This document shows positions 7,822 through 17,691 of a stretch of 64,000 nucleotides of DNA, one piece after another (the stretch's first letter is position 1; each line of letters starts with the position of its first letter). Below the pieces are notes generated by a model, which was not told the origin of the DNA, made no database searches, and saw only the letters and a program-made list of their open reading frames with translations. This DNA comes from CALCNS01 sp937897315 (lineage in GTDB: Bacteria > Bacillota > JAAYKD01), in contig DAINOJ010000001.1 in NCBI GenBank assembly GCA_036744005.1, positions 124,001-188,000 of the forward strand, read 5' to 3'. Position numbers and translations under genes: made by a program.

Positions 7822-10311
7822 TTGGCGACGAATCGGAAAACACGAGCAAAGAAAACCGAGACTCGAGAGGTGAAAAATGAGGGAGTTACCCATACCCTTC
7901 ATTGGTTGGTACCTTTGGTAGGTGTTTTTTTCTTGTTGTACATTGGAGTCAGTCTCTTCACAGACAGAACCGGGCTGGTTGGTGCGTATATTGCGGATCA
8001 ATTAAGATACTTGTTCGGAAGTACTGCACTGGTCCCCTTAATGGCACTTTTCTATGTCTGTATCAATCTTTTGCTAGTAAGGAAATTCCCTTGGCGCACT
8101 GGTCGTATCGTAGGTGTTTTTTTACTCAACGCTATCATCAGTATGGCAGTTGCTTTGACTTTTCGATTGTTGAAGCAGGATATTAGTTTGGAATCCGTGT
8201 TTCGTCAAGCCGGAGGATGGTTTGGCAGTGCGTTGATTCAAATGGTAACCCCCATCTTGGGATCGATTGGCACAGTGTTGGTCTTAATGCTGTTGATGCT
8301 CATCGCCTTGTGCCTACTCACTTCGAGACCGCCCATTTTTTTCATCAAGTGGATAGCCGAAAGAAGCAGGCTAATGTGGTGTGGTGTCGTGAAACAATGG
8401 CGGTTGAATAGGGAACGGCGAAAAGAATCCGCAATGAAAGAGCAAACGGTATCAGAAACCAAATTGGCAGAAAATTCGGTGAGTGAAGAAGTACTAGGGG
8501 GTAGAAATAGTTCGGTTATCGATACGAAAACGAGAGAAAAACCTTTGACAGCCATACGAATCGCTGCGGACCAAGCAGCTCTAAACAAGGAGTTTCAAAT
8601 TCCTCAAAGTGAGACTTCTTCCAAACCGCCAATGTTGGAAGTGGTCACAACGTTAGATAATGAACAAGCCTCTTTTCATCATTTATTACCGGATGACGAA
8701 GTCACTTATATGGGAAATCAGCAAATACCGATGATTTCTGAGGAGCTTCCTTTGAACCAAATAGGGTCTCTTCAAAGTATTACCGATACTCCTTTCATCC
8801 AAATGGAGGATGGCTTCCACACCAATGGATTGGACCTAACCAGTGAAGTAGAGCCGATGGAAACGGTATTACCCCGAGAAAAGCATAAGACGTATTTGAA
8901 ACCCCCGCTAGACATCTTGATAGCAGGAAAAGCCATGGAAGCGGATAGAAAAGCAGAGTTGGATTTGCGTACGCAGCAGTTGGAACAGACTCTCGAAGTA
9001 TTTGGTGTGAAAGCCAAAGTAGTCCATGTCAGTTACGGACCAACCATTACTCGATATGAGTTGCAACTTGCGCCGGGGATACGTGTCAATAAAGTGGCAA
9101 ATTTATCCGATGATATCGCATTAAGCTTGGCAGCCACTGGAGTCCGAATTGAAGCACCTATTCCGGGTAAACCTGCGATTGGTATCGAGGTGCCCAATCA
9201 GGAAATCTCTATTGTGACGATACGCGATGTATTGAGCTCCCCTGAGTTTGTCAGTGCAGATAAAGGGGTTACGGTTGCATTAGGAAAAGACATTGCTGGG
9301 CGAACCATGATAGCCGATTTATCTAAAATGCCTCACTTACTGATCGCTGGAGCAACGGGATCCGGTAAAAGTGTGTGTATGAATTGTATGATTACGAGTT
9401 TGCTGTATCGCTTCTCACCGGAACAAATTAAGTTGATTATGATTGATCCCAAAGTGGTGGAAATGGTGACCTACAATGGGGTCCCTCATTTATTGGCACC
9501 GGTGGTTACTGATCCCAAAAAAGCGGCAGGAGTTCTGAAGTCTGTCACCCGAGAAATGGACCGACGATATGAATTGTTTGCAACCTTCAGTGTAAAAAAT
9601 ATAGGCCAGTTTAATGAAAAAGTATTAAAAGATGAGAATCGAGAACCTCTTCCATATTGGGTTGTGTTTATTGATGAGTTAGCGGATTTAATGATAGTTG
9701 CTCGGGATGAAGTAGAAGAGTCGATTATTCGCATTGCTCAATTGGCTCGAGCCGCCGGTATCCATTTGGTCATTGGCACGCAACGACCCTCTGCAGACAT
9801 CATTACCGGCTCAATTAAAGCAAACATTCCCAGCCGAATTGCATTTGCGGTTTCATCGGGAACAGATTCAAGGATTATACTCGATATGAACGGGGCCGAA
9901 AAACTTCTAGGTAGAGGAGATATGCTTTTCCAACCCATGGGGATACCCAAACCAATGAGAATACAAGGTGCATATATCTCGGAAACCGAAGTAGAAGCTG
10001 TTGTTAGCCACGTGAAGATGCAAGGTGTTCCGATATTTAATGATGAGATTCTAAGCCCGGAAGAAATCGACAATGAGACAGAGGATACTGGGGACATGGA
10101 TGATCTATTTATGCAAGCAGCTCGTATCGTTATAGAATCGGGACAAGGTTCGGTATCCTTTCTACAGAGGCGATTGAAAGTGGGGCATAGCCGGGCAGGT
10201 CGAATCATGGATCAATTAGAGGAAGCCGGTATTGTAGGTCCTGCTCAAGGAAGCAAACCTAGGGAAGTACTTCTATCGAAAGAGCAGCTGGAAAATAAAT
10301 TTGGAGATTAG
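7822..10311 (+). CDS. spoIIIE: DNA translocase FtsK/SpoIIIE
   Basis: Membrane-anchored, septum-located motor that pumps double-stranded DNA, moving the chromosome into the forespore or clearing it from the division septum. 829 residues: about four membrane segments within 28-170, a charged linker to about 370, then the RecA-like motor with Walker A GATGSGKS (510-517) and Walker B VVFIDELADL, and a C-terminal gamma winged helix (from about 765) that reads polar DNA sequences. Start: TTG 7822 is favoured because GAGGTG lies 6 bases upstream; GTG 7813 would overlap that site. Neighbouring rnjB-spoIIIE order matches Bacillus. FtsK and SpoIIIE cannot be told apart by sequence alone. Confidence 0.93.
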   Translation: MATNRKTRAKKTETREVKNEGVTHTLHWLVPLVGVFFLLYIGVSLFTDRTGLVGAYIADQLRYLFGSTALVPLMALFYVCINLLLVRKFPWRTGRIVGVFLLNAIISMAVALTFRLLKQDISLESVFRQAGGWFGSALIQMVTPILGSIGTVLVLMLLMLIALCLLTSRPPIFFIKWIAERSRLMWCGVVKQWRLNRERRKESAMKEQTVSETKLAENSVSEEVLGGRNSSVIDTKTREKPLTAIRIAADQAALNKEFQIPQSETSSKPPMLEVVTTLDNEQASFHHLLPDDEVTYMGNQQIPMISEELPLNQIGSLQSITDTPFIQMEDGFHTNGLDLTSEVEPMETVLPREKHKTYLKPPLDILIAGKAMEADRKAELDLRTQQLEQTLEVFGVKAKVVHVSYGPTITRYELQLAPGIRVNKVANLSDDIALSLAATGVRIEAPIPGKPAIGIEVPNQEISIVTIRDVLSSPEFVSADKGVTVALGKDIAGRTMIADLSKMPHLLIAGATGSGKSVCMNCMITSLLYRFSPEQIKLIMIDPKVVEMVTYNGVPHLLAPVVTDPKKAAGVLKSVTREMDRRYELFATFSVKNIGQFNEKVLKDENREPLPYWVVFIDELADLMIVARDEVEESIIRIAQLARAAGIHLVIGTQRPSADIITGSIKANIPSRIAFAVSSGTDSRIILDMNGAEKLLGRGDMLFQPMGIPKPMRIQGAYISETEVEAVVSHVKMQGVPIFNDEILSPEEIDNETEDTGDMDDLFMQAARIVIESGQGSVSFLQRRLKVGHSRAGRIMDQLEEAGIVGPAQGSKPREVLLSKEQLENKFGD

Positions 10312-10328
10312 AATCTCAAGGAGTAACT

Positions 10329-12185
10329 ATGCCTTTTTTACCATTGTCCCGAGCCGAAATGCTACAGAGAGACTGGGACACTTTGGATTTTGTATTAATT
10401 ACAGGGGATGCTTATGTAGATCATCCTAGTTTTGGTATTGCCATTATCGGTCGATTACTAGAAGCAGAAGGGTTTCGTGTCGGTATCATTGCTCAGCCTA
10501 ATTGGAATGACCCCAGGGATTTTGAGGTGTTTGGAAAACCTCGACTGGGATTCATGATATCCGGAGGTAATCTGGATTCCATGCTGAATAACTATACTGC
10601 TGGTAAGAAAAGAAGAAGCGAAGACGATTACGCACCAGGAGGACTGGGCGGGAAGAGACCGAATCGAGCTGTCGTGGTGTATTGTCAAATGATCCGACGG
10701 CTTTTTGGTGATGTACCGATCGTGATCGGTGGAATAGAAGCAAGTTTGCGACGACACCCGCATTATGATTATTGGGACGATCGCATTCGCCACTCCATTT
10801 TAGTCGATTCTCAAGCAGATTTATTGATTTATGGTATGGGAGAAAAGCAAATCTGGGAGTTGGCAAAGTATTGCCACCGATCCGTACCAATTAGCAAATT
10901 GCATCATATCCCCGGCACTGCGTATATGGTTCGAGAAATGGAACCTCTTGAAGGTGATATTACATTACCATCCTATCAGGATATTCATCAAAGCAAAGCG
11001 CTATATGCAGAAATGATTCGAAAAATTGAACACGAACAGAACCCTTTTTTGGGTAAACGATTCATTCAACAGGAAGAAACAGGATGGCTTATTGTCAATC
11101 CTCCTGCCAAACCTCTGTCTACTGTAGAATTGGATTCTGTCTATGCTTTGCCCTATGAAAGGGCATGGCATCCCAGCTACGATGCTTTTGGAGGGGTTCC
11201 TGCTTTATCGGAGGTAGAGTTTAGCATCACCAGTCACAGGGGTTGTTTCGGAGGGTGTTCTTTCTGTGCCATCACCTCACACCAAGGTAGAATCATACAG
11301 AATCGCAGTCATGACAGTATTTTGCAAGAAATTGAAAAAATGACCAGATCACCTCGGTTTAAAGGGTATATTCACGACATTGGAGGGCCTAGTGCCAACT
11401 TTCGTATTCCTTCTTGCGGAAAACAGAGCAAGGTCGGAGCCTGTCAGCATCGTCAATGTTTGTTCCCCGATTTATGCCCGCAATTGGTAGTGGACCATAG
11501 TGATTATTTTGCTCTACTTCGTAAAGCACGTAGGATTCCCAAGGTCAAAAAAGTTTTTGTTCGCTCTGGAATACGATACGATTACTTACTTGCCGACCCC
11601 AAAGCGCGAGAGTATCTGAAAGAACTCTGTCAGTATCATATTAGTGGTCAATTAAAAGTGGCACCGGAGCATGTATCAGATCAGGCTTTACACTATATGG
11701 GGAAACCCAAAGCCAGAGTTTTCGATCAATTCCGCGAGATGTACCGTGAAGTCAATGAAGAGCTGGGTAGAAACCAGTATTTGGTTCCCTATTTCATGAC
11801 ATCACATCCAGGTTGTGGATTAACGGATGCCATAGAGTTAGCCGAATATGTCAGAGATTTGGGATTTCAACCTCAGCAAGTACAGGATTTTATTCCTACT
11901 CCGGGTAGTGTCTCCACTGCCATGTACTACAGTGGGTTAGACCCGATGACCGGAAAAGACGTTTTGGTAGTGAAGTCACCTGATAAACGAGCTCTGCAGA
12001 GAGCCCTGTTGCAATATCGTAAACCGGAACATCGTACTACCGTCATCAAAGCTTTAAAGTTGGGAAATCGCAACGACTTGATAGGAGACCACCCCAAGGC
12101 ACTCATTCGATTTCAAGCTACTACAAGGGACAAAATTTCAACAAAAGGTAGATCCGGTTACAAGGGCGGAGGGAAGAAAAGATGA
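10329..12185 (+). CDS. YgiQ family radical SAM protein (UPF0313)
   Basis: A radical S-adenosylmethionine enzyme of unknown reaction. 618 residues: an N-terminal domain that resembles a cobalamin-binding-type alpha/beta fold, then the SAM barrel with the cluster-binding CFGGCSFC (Cys306, Cys310, Cys313). The sequence GHRG-type lead-in reads SHRGCFGG as in the family. The last 30 residues are rich in Lys, Arg and Gly. The ATG follows AAGGAGTAACT. It overlaps rimO by four bases (ATGA), so the two iron-sulfur SAM enzymes are translationally coupled. The family is widespread in anaerobes, but no substrate has been established to my knowledge. Confidence 0.9.
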   Translation: MPFLPLSRAEMLQRDWDTLDFVLITGDAYVDHPSFGIAIIGRLLEAEGFRVGIIAQPNWNDPRDFEVFGKPRLGFMISGGNLDSMLNNYTAGKKRRSEDDYAPGGLGGKRPNRAVVVYCQMIRRLFGDVPIVIGGIEASLRRHPHYDYWDDRIRHSILVDSQADLLIYGMGEKQIWELAKYCHRSVPISKLHHIPGTAYMVREMEPLEGDITLPSYQDIHQSKALYAEMIRKIEHEQNPFLGKRFIQQEETGWLIVNPPAKPLSTVELDSVYALPYERAWHPSYDAFGGVPALSEVEFSITSHRGCFGGCSFCAITSHQGRIIQNRSHDSILQEIEKMTRSPRFKGYIHDIGGPSANFRIPSCGKQSKVGACQHRQCLFPDLCPQLVVDHSDYFALLRKARRIPKVKKVFVRSGIRYDYLLADPKAREYLKELCQYHISGQLKVAPEHVSDQALHYMGKPKARVFDQFREMYREVNEELGRNQYLVPYFMTSHPGCGLTDAIELAEYVRDLGFQPQQVQDFIPTPGSVSTAMYYSGLDPMTGKDVLVVKSPDKRALQRALLQYRKPEHRTTVIKALKLGNRNDLIGDHPKALIRFQATTRDKISTKGRSGYKGGGKKR

Positions 12186-13516
12186 AGTTTTCACTCATTT
12201 CACTGGGATGCAGTAAAAATCTAGTCGATAGCGAAATGATGATGGGCATGCTTAGTCAAGCCGGTTATGAATATGTGAAACCGGAAGAAGCAGAAATATT
12301 GGTTATCAATACCTGTGGCTTTATTGAGCCTGCGAAAGAAGAATCCATCGATACCATCTTAGAATCCGCCCAGTGGAAGACGACCGGTTCTCTGAAGTAT
12401 TTATTGGTAGCAGGGTGTTTAGTGCAACGCTATGCAAGCGATTTAGCCCGAGATATTCCCGAAATTGATGCTCTATTTGGGGTGGGAAATTTTACGGATG
12501 TTTTGGAAATCACCGATTTAGTTCGACAGGGTTCAACCCAGATTGTCAGAAATAGTCCACCGGAACGTTATTTGTATCAGCACCTATATCCTAGACAGCA
12601 GGCAACTCTACCTGCAACCGCTTATGTGAAAATAGCAGATGGCTGTGATAATCGTTGTAGCTACTGCGCAATACCATTTATTAGGGGACGTTTTCGAAGC
12701 CGTACCATTGAAGATATTGTGGCGGAATGCAAGGATTTGGTTGGAAGAGGAGTAAAGGAAATTTGTCTGATTGCTCAAGACTGCACATTATATGGTAAAG
12801 ACCTTTATGGAGAGTTCAGCTTGGGTAGGCTTTGTCGTGAGATTGTACAAATTCAGGATTTACGTTGGTTGAGAATTTTGTATTGCTATCCTTCTCATTT
12901 TACTGAAGACTTCATGAATCTGTTGGAAACTCATCCTAAGATGTGTCAGTATATAGATCTCCCTTTACAACACTGTCAAACTCACTTGCTCAAAGAAATG
13001 AACCGGACCGGATCAAAAGAAGACATTCTGGAATTGATTCAAGATATAAAACGTAGGATGCCAGACATCGTCTTACGAACCAGTTATATTGTGGGATTTC
13101 CCGGGGAGACCCGAGCGGATGTGGAGGAACTGGCTCATTTTATTCGTGAAACAGAATTTGATCATGTAGGGGTGTTCTTGTACTCCCCCGAGGAGGGAAC
13201 CGCTGCTTACGAAAAAGAAGACTCCATCTCACCTGAGGAGAAAGACCAGCGTCGAAAAATCGTTATGGCGGCTCAACAAGAGGTCGTCGCACGCAACAAT
13301 TTGAAATGGGTGCATAAGAAGGTCGAAGTCATTGTTGAGAAGAAATTGTCACATGACCAGTGGATTGGACGATTCCGAGGTCAAGCACCCGATATTGATG
13401 GTTTGATATTGGTTCAAGGCGTTGCCGAAGTTGGCGATTTGAAGTATGTTGAAATCAAAGGGTTAAAAGGATATGATTTACTGGCAGTCCAACAAGAAGG
13501 GGATGTACACGCATGA
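12182..13516 (+). CDS. rimO: Ribosomal protein S12 methylthiotransferase RimO
   Basis: Radical SAM methylthiotransferase that adds a methylthio group to the conserved aspartate of ribosomal protein S12. 444 residues in three parts: an N-terminal MTTase domain with three cluster cysteines (Cys10, Cys45, Cys79), the radical SAM domain with CDNRCSYC (Cys155, Cys159, Cys162), and a C-terminal TRAM domain. The start SLGCSKNLVDSE is characteristic of RimO; MiaB, present separately at 27.9 kb, starts TFGCQMSFND. The gene overlaps its neighbours on both sides by four bases, so YgiQ-type gene, rimO and cinA form one coupled unit. Confidence 0.95.
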   Translation: MKFSLISLGCSKNLVDSEMMMGMLSQAGYEYVKPEEAEILVINTCGFIEPAKEESIDTILESAQWKTTGSLKYLLVAGCLVQRYASDLARDIPEIDALFGVGNFTDVLEITDLVRQGSTQIVRNSPPERYLYQHLYPRQQATLPATAYVKIADGCDNRCSYCAIPFIRGRFRSRTIEDIVAECKDLVGRGVKEICLIAQDCTLYGKDLYGEFSLGRLCREIVQIQDLRWLRILYCYPSHFTEDFMNLLETHPKMCQYIDLPLQHCQTHLLKEMNRTGSKEDILELIQDIKRRMPDIVLRTSYIVGFPGETRADVEELAHFIRETEFDHVGVFLYSPEEGTAAYEKEDSISPEEKDQRRKIVMAAQQEVVARNNLKWVHKKVEVIVEKKLSHDQWIGRFRGQAPDIDGLILVQGVAEVGDLKYVEIKGLKGYDLLAVQQEGDVHA

Positions 13517-14748
13517 ACGCAGAATTGATTTCTGTGGGAACAGAGATTCTTTTAGGCCAAATTGTCAACACAAATGCTGCTTGGCTGGCTCAACGCCTTG
13601 CTTCTTTTGGCGTCAATGTATACCGTCAAGTGACGGTGGGGGATAATTTAACCCGCTTAACAGCAACGATTCAAGATTCTTTGCAGAGAGCAGACATTTT
13701 GATTTTAACTGGGGGGTTAGGACCAACCGATGATGATTTGACTCGCGAAGGAGTAGCAGCGGCAACCAATCGCCCCCTCATCATGGACGAAGATCAAAAG
13801 ACCTGGTTGGTCCAACGCTTTCAAAGTCGTTTTGGGAAGATGCCGGAGAATAACCTAAAACAGGCTATGAAACCGGAAGGATCGATTATCCTTCCAAATC
13901 CCAATGGAACAGCTTGTGGCTATGCCGTTCCAACTGGGAAACAATGGGTGTTTTTACTTCCAGGACCGCCATGGGAAATGGAAGCGATGTTCGAGAATGA
14001 AGTCGTGCCATTGTTGGCTCGCTTTTATGATTTGAGCCAACATCTATTCCACCGAAGTTTAAAGTTTTTCGGCATTGGCGAGTCAGCGCTAGAAATGGAA
14101 GTTCTGGATTTAATGCGTAGTCAGCAGGACCCGACCATGGCACTTTATGCCGGAATGGGTGAAGTCCAAATGAGATTAACAACGAGAGCTTCAAGTCAAG
14201 AGGAAGCCGATGTGAAGCTAGACGCGTTGTATCAAAAAGTTGCACAACGGGTGGGCGCGTTTATCTATGGCTTTGATGATGAAACCATATTTTCTGCTGT
14301 GGCACATCAAATGATTGCGAAAGGCTACACCTTAGCTGTCGCTGAATCGTGCACAGGAGGGTTAATTGCCAGTAGCTTAACCGACATACCCAATGCATCA
14401 AGATTCTTTATGCGAGGTTGGGTGACTTATTCCAATGAGAGCAAAATGGATGAGCTACAAGTACCTGATGAGACGCTTCAAGTATTTGGTGCAGTCAGTG
14501 AGGAGACGGTACAAGAGATGGCTCGACATGCCGCCGTTATCGCGGGATGTGATTTCGGTTTGGCTGTTAGCGGTATAGCCGGACCGGGTGGTGGTAGTAC
14601 CGATAAACCGGTTGGACTTGTCTGGTTAGCACTGTATGGTCCGCAGGGAATGAAAACAAAAAAAATAAATCTGAGTGGCAGTCGTATACAGATTAAAATG
14701 CGCGCAGCTAAGAATGCCGCAAATCTCTTACTACAAGAGATTCGGTAA
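13513..14748 (+). CDS. cinA: CinA family protein (NMN deamidase / competence-damage inducible)
   Basis: 411 residues with two domains. The N-terminal molybdopterin-binding-like domain carries GGLGPTDDDLT; in related proteins it acts as a pyrophosphatase on ADP-ribose-like compounds. The C-terminal CinA domain (AESCTGGLIASSL and SGIAGPGGGSTDKP) is the nicotinamide mononucleotide deamidase type, which recycles NAD breakdown products. The ATG overlaps the rimO stop. In many Bacillota cinA is followed by recA; here it is followed by a STAS-like/ATPase gene instead. Confidence 0.92.
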   Translation: MNAELISVGTEILLGQIVNTNAAWLAQRLASFGVNVYRQVTVGDNLTRLTATIQDSLQRADILILTGGLGPTDDDLTREGVAAATNRPLIMDEDQKTWLVQRFQSRFGKMPENNLKQAMKPEGSIILPNPNGTACGYAVPTGKQWVFLLPGPPWEMEAMFENEVVPLLARFYDLSQHLFHRSLKFFGIGESALEMEVLDLMRSQQDPTMALYAGMGEVQMRLTTRASSQEEADVKLDALYQKVAQRVGAFIYGFDDETIFSAVAHQMIAKGYTLAVAESCTGGLIASSLTDIPNASRFFMRGWVTYSNESKMDELQVPDETLQVFGAVSEETVQEMARHAAVIAGCDFGLAVSGIAGPGGGSTDKPVGLVWLALYGPQGMKTKKINLSGSRIQIKMRAAKNAANLLLQEIR

Positions 14749-14768
14749 TTAGAATGGGAGGGACGAGG

Positions 14769-15626
14769 ATGAATTTTCTCAACCTTCCTTTTCGTTTGAC
14801 TGACCTGAATACAGTAACTGCTTTGGATCGCTTGCAACCTAAGATTGGAATGAAGCAAGCGGTCTCGCTCCGGGATTTACAATTCATCGATCCATTTGGT
14901 ATGATGATGTTGTTATCCTATATTCGATACCTATCGATGGTGTTAGACCGTGTTTGGGTGTACCTTCCTCGGAATGAGAAAGTGCTTCAATACTTAAACC
15001 GAAGTGGTTTTTTGCGTGAAATTGCTCCATTTGCATCCCTGATTCCCAATCATCCCATTTCATACTTGGAACGAGATGAAATCTGGCTAATTCCAGTTCA
15101 GGTTTTTCGGGAAGAGGATGATGTCCCTGCACTTGTTCAGCTTTTTATTCAAAGTATTCAGAAACTCATGCAAACCGAACAGCAGCCATTGACCAGGGAT
15201 CAACGTCTTTTTTGTACGCTGTTATCGGAGTTGTGTCAGAATATACCTCAACATAGTAGGGATCGAGGTTACATAGCGGTTCAGAGTTATCGCGGTCAAA
15301 CAAGTAGAGAGATTCACATTGCTTTGGCGGACTTAGGGATTGGTTTACGTGGAAGTTTATCACAGAATCATCCGGTTCAACATTGGAGTGAAGCCGAAGT
15401 GTTGCATTTTGCTTTGCAACAGGGAACATCGGCTAGCAATGAGCTAGGAAGAGGCCATGGATTAGCGAACGTAGTGAAGTCTTTACAACCATTCCAAGGA
15501 AAGTTTTATTTGCGCTCTGGAAGTGGATTGCTAAGCATTCGACAAGGGAAAGAAACCTACCAAGATACGAACTTTTTTCCAGGTGTTCAAGTCGGATTAG
15601 TATTAAAAATGAATGAGTCGGTGTGA
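14769..15626 (+). CDS. STAS-like/GHKL ATPase fusion protein, possible anti-sigma-type switch
   Basis: 285 residues, no precise family recognised. The first 100 residues look like a STAS-type fold (SLRDLQFIDPFGMMMLLSYI is the typical strand-helix around the regulatory site). Residues 130-280 carry the marks of a GHKL ATPase: the N box ELCQN (144-148), DLGIG (178-182) and the lid GRGHGLANV (217-225). Anti-sigma kinases such as SpoIIAB have this ATPase and their antagonists are separate STAS proteins; here both appear in one chain. ATG 14769 has GGAGGGACGAGG just upstream. It may be cotranscribed with cinA or lead the following butyrate-kinase operon. Function is inferred only from fold. Confidence 0.7.
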   Translation: MNFLNLPFRLTDLNTVTALDRLQPKIGMKQAVSLRDLQFIDPFGMMMLLSYIRYLSMVLDRVWVYLPRNEKVLQYLNRSGFLREIAPFASLIPNHPISYLERDEIWLIPVQVFREEDDVPALVQLFIQSIQKLMQTEQQPLTRDQRLFCTLLSELCQNIPQHSRDRGYIAVQSYRGQTSREIHIALADLGIGLRGSLSQNHPVQHWSEAEVLHFALQQGTSASNELGRGHGLANVVKSLQPFQGKFYLRSGSGLLSIRQGKETYQDTNFFPGVQVGLVLKMNESV

Positions 15627-15701
15627 AATAATTCACTGGCAGGAGAAAAACAGATGTAAGGTGAAATAAAGATAAAAAGAGAAAAATAAGGGGGAGTGCG
15701 A

Positions 15702-16760
15702 ATGCAAGTCATCTTAGCCATTAATCCTGGTTCAACCTCAACCAAATTAGCGTTATTAACTCAAGACCAAATCATTGTTCAAGAAACCATATCACATGAA
15801 GTGGAAGATTTAGCGAAGTTTGATTCGATATTGTCTCAGTTACCTTATCGCGAGCAAATGGTACAGCTATGGCTGGATATGCATCTTAAAGATGATACCA
15901 TCGCAGCAGTAGTGGGTCGAGGTGGAATGCTAAAACCCTTGCATAGCGGAGTGTACAGGGTCAATGAAGCGATGAAGCAGGATTTAAGAGCAGGGACCTA
16001 TGGTTTACATGCATCCAACTTAGGGGGCTTATTGGCCGATGCCATTGCCTCCAAATTTGGGGTGAACAGTTACATTGTGGATCCGGTATCTGTGGATGAG
16101 TTTGCAGAGGTCGCCCGAATCAGCGGATTACCCGAATTGCCGCGAGCCAGTATGTTACATGCTTTAAACATTCGTGCCACGGTGTTTCGTCATGCGGAGA
16201 AGGAGCAACAAAATCCAGAAACATTAAATGTGGTAGTTGCTCATCTAGGAGGAGGCTTTTCTATTGCGGCGGTCAGAAACGGCCGTTTTGTGGATGTGAA
16301 CAATGCAAACGAAGGTGGTCCCTTTTCTGCGGAGAGAGCAGGAACTCTGCCTGTTTATTCTCTCGTTCGATTGTGTTACAGCGGTCGCTATACAGAGAAA
16401 GAGATGATTAAGAAAATCAATGGTCAAGCAGGATTGATGGCCTATTTGGGGACAGGTGATTTACGTGTCGTAGAACAGCGAATCCGCGAAGGAGATGCTC
16501 AGGCATTGTCCATATTCGAAGCGATGGCTTATCAGATTGGTAAAGAAATTGCGGCAATGTCTGTTCCTCTTCAAGGAAAAGTGGACGGGATCTTGCTAAC
16601 AGGGGGCATGGCACATAACGACCGTTTAGTGCGAACATTAGAAGAGTCTGTGGGTTGGATTGGACCCATCTATCGTTACCCCGGAGAAGATGAAATGCGT
16701 GCACTGGCAGATGGAGTCTTGCGGGTGATGAATGGCGACGAAACACCGAGAGAATATTAA
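15702..16760 (+). CDS. buk: Butyrate kinase (branched-chain acyl kinase), first copy
   Basis: Transfers phosphate from an acyl phosphate to ADP, giving ATP and a free short-chain acid. 352 residues of the ASKHA acetate/butyrate kinase family: the phosphate loop NPGSTSTKLAL near the N terminus, GRGGMLKP, HASNLGG, HLGGGFSIAA and ERAGTLP, and LTGGMAHND near the C terminus. ATG 15702 is preceded by GGGGGAG at 6 bases; the GTG six bases upstream is less likely. First gene of buk-ptb-buk followed by 2-oxoacid oxidoreductase genes, so isobutyrate, isovalerate or 2-methylbutyrate are likely products as well as butyrate. Confidence 0.92.
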   Translation: MQVILAINPGSTSTKLALLTQDQIIVQETISHEVEDLAKFDSILSQLPYREQMVQLWLDMHLKDDTIAAVVGRGGMLKPLHSGVYRVNEAMKQDLRAGTYGLHASNLGGLLADAIASKFGVNSYIVDPVSVDEFAEVARISGLPELPRASMLHALNIRATVFRHAEKEQQNPETLNVVVAHLGGGFSIAAVRNGRFVDVNNANEGGPFSAERAGTLPVYSLVRLCYSGRYTEKEMIKKINGQAGLMAYLGTGDLRVVEQRIREGDAQALSIFEAMAYQIGKEIAAMSVPLQGKVDGILLTGGMAHNDRLVRTLEESVGWIGPIYRYPGEDEMRALADGVLRVMNGDETPREY

Positions 16761-16779
16761 AGATAAAGGAGAGAGGAAC

Positions 16780-17682
16780 TTGATTCAATCATTTGATGAT
16801 TTGTTAAAAGCAGTCACCTCATTGCCAAAACGGCATATTGCAGTCGCGGCTGCGCACGATCTAGAGGTTCTGGAAGCGATTGAGCATGCCGTTCGATTTG
16901 GATTAGTCCATGCGACTCTTGTTGGGAAGAAATCCATTATCGAAGAGTTAGCTACAAAACACCAGTTAGATTTATCCAGTATGAAGATTGTCGATGCAGA
17001 AGATGCCATACAAGCCGCCCGTAAAGCAGTCGAGATGGTTTCTAACGGTGAGGCACATATGTTGATGAAGGGAATTGTCGATACGGCAAATCTACTTCGA
17101 GCAGTTTTAGATAAAGAAATAGGGTTGCGTACTGGAAATCTCATCTGTCATGTCGCTGTTATGGAAGTTCCCGGGCTGAAACGTCTATTATTTATGACCG
17201 ATGGAGGTATGAATATAGCTCCAACTTTAGAACAGAAAGTAGATATCTTGCAGAGCGCGTTAACAGTTGCAAGAAGATTTGGAGTGCAGCAACCCAAAGT
17301 GGTTCCTTTGGCAGCATTTGAGCAAGTCAATCCAAAAATGCAAGCTACAGTAGATGGGCAGGCCTTACATGAAATGGCTTTGGCCGGGCAATTTGGAGAT
17401 GCATTGGTGAGTGGTCCGCTGGCATTCGATGGAGCGCTTGTACCGGAAGCTGCAAAGCATAAAGGAATTACAGGTTCTATAGCCGGTCATGCTGATATCG
17501 TACTAGTACCATATATTGAAGTCGGGAATGTCATGTACAAATCGCTGGTTTATTTTGGCCAAACCAAAGTAGCGGGAGTCGTGGTAGGGGCTAGAAAACC
17601 CATCGTACTCACTTCCCGCTCTGATTCTCCGGAAGCGAAGTTCCGATCCATTGCGGTAGCATCTTATTTGGCCAATGAGTAG
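16780..17682 (+). CDS. ptb: Phosphate butyryltransferase
   Basis: Converts butyryl-CoA or a branched acyl-CoA plus phosphate to acyl phosphate and CoA, feeding the adjacent kinases. 300 residues, as usual for Ptb and close to the C-terminal domain of phosphotransacetylase. Diagnostic stretches are SGPLAFDGAL and ADIVLVPYIEVGNVMYKSL near the C terminus. The start is taken as TTG 16780, which follows AAAGGAGAGAGG; upstream in-frame ATG 16732 lies inside the preceding kinase gene and has no ribosome site. It sits between two kinase genes. Confidence 0.92.
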   Translation: MIQSFDDLLKAVTSLPKRHIAVAAAHDLEVLEAIEHAVRFGLVHATLVGKKSIIEELATKHQLDLSSMKIVDAEDAIQAARKAVEMVSNGEAHMLMKGIVDTANLLRAVLDKEIGLRTGNLICHVAVMEVPGLKRLLFMTDGGMNIAPTLEQKVDILQSALTVARRFGVQQPKVVPLAAFEQVNPKMQATVDGQALHEMALAGQFGDALVSGPLAFDGALVPEAAKHKGITGSIAGHADIVLVPYIEVGNVMYKSLVYFGQTKVAGVVVGARKPIVLTSRSDSPEAKFRSIAVASYLANE

Positions 17683-17691
17683 GAGAGTATC

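Noticed and set aside
9738..10208. 156-codon minus-strand frame inside spoIIIE
   Set aside because: It lies wholly opposite the conserved motor domain and has no ribosome site or recognisable motif.
15636..15660. Possible sigma-54 promoter before the first butyrate kinase (TGGCAGG)
   Set aside because: The required GC element ten bases downstream is missing, and no enhancer-binding protein gene is nearby.
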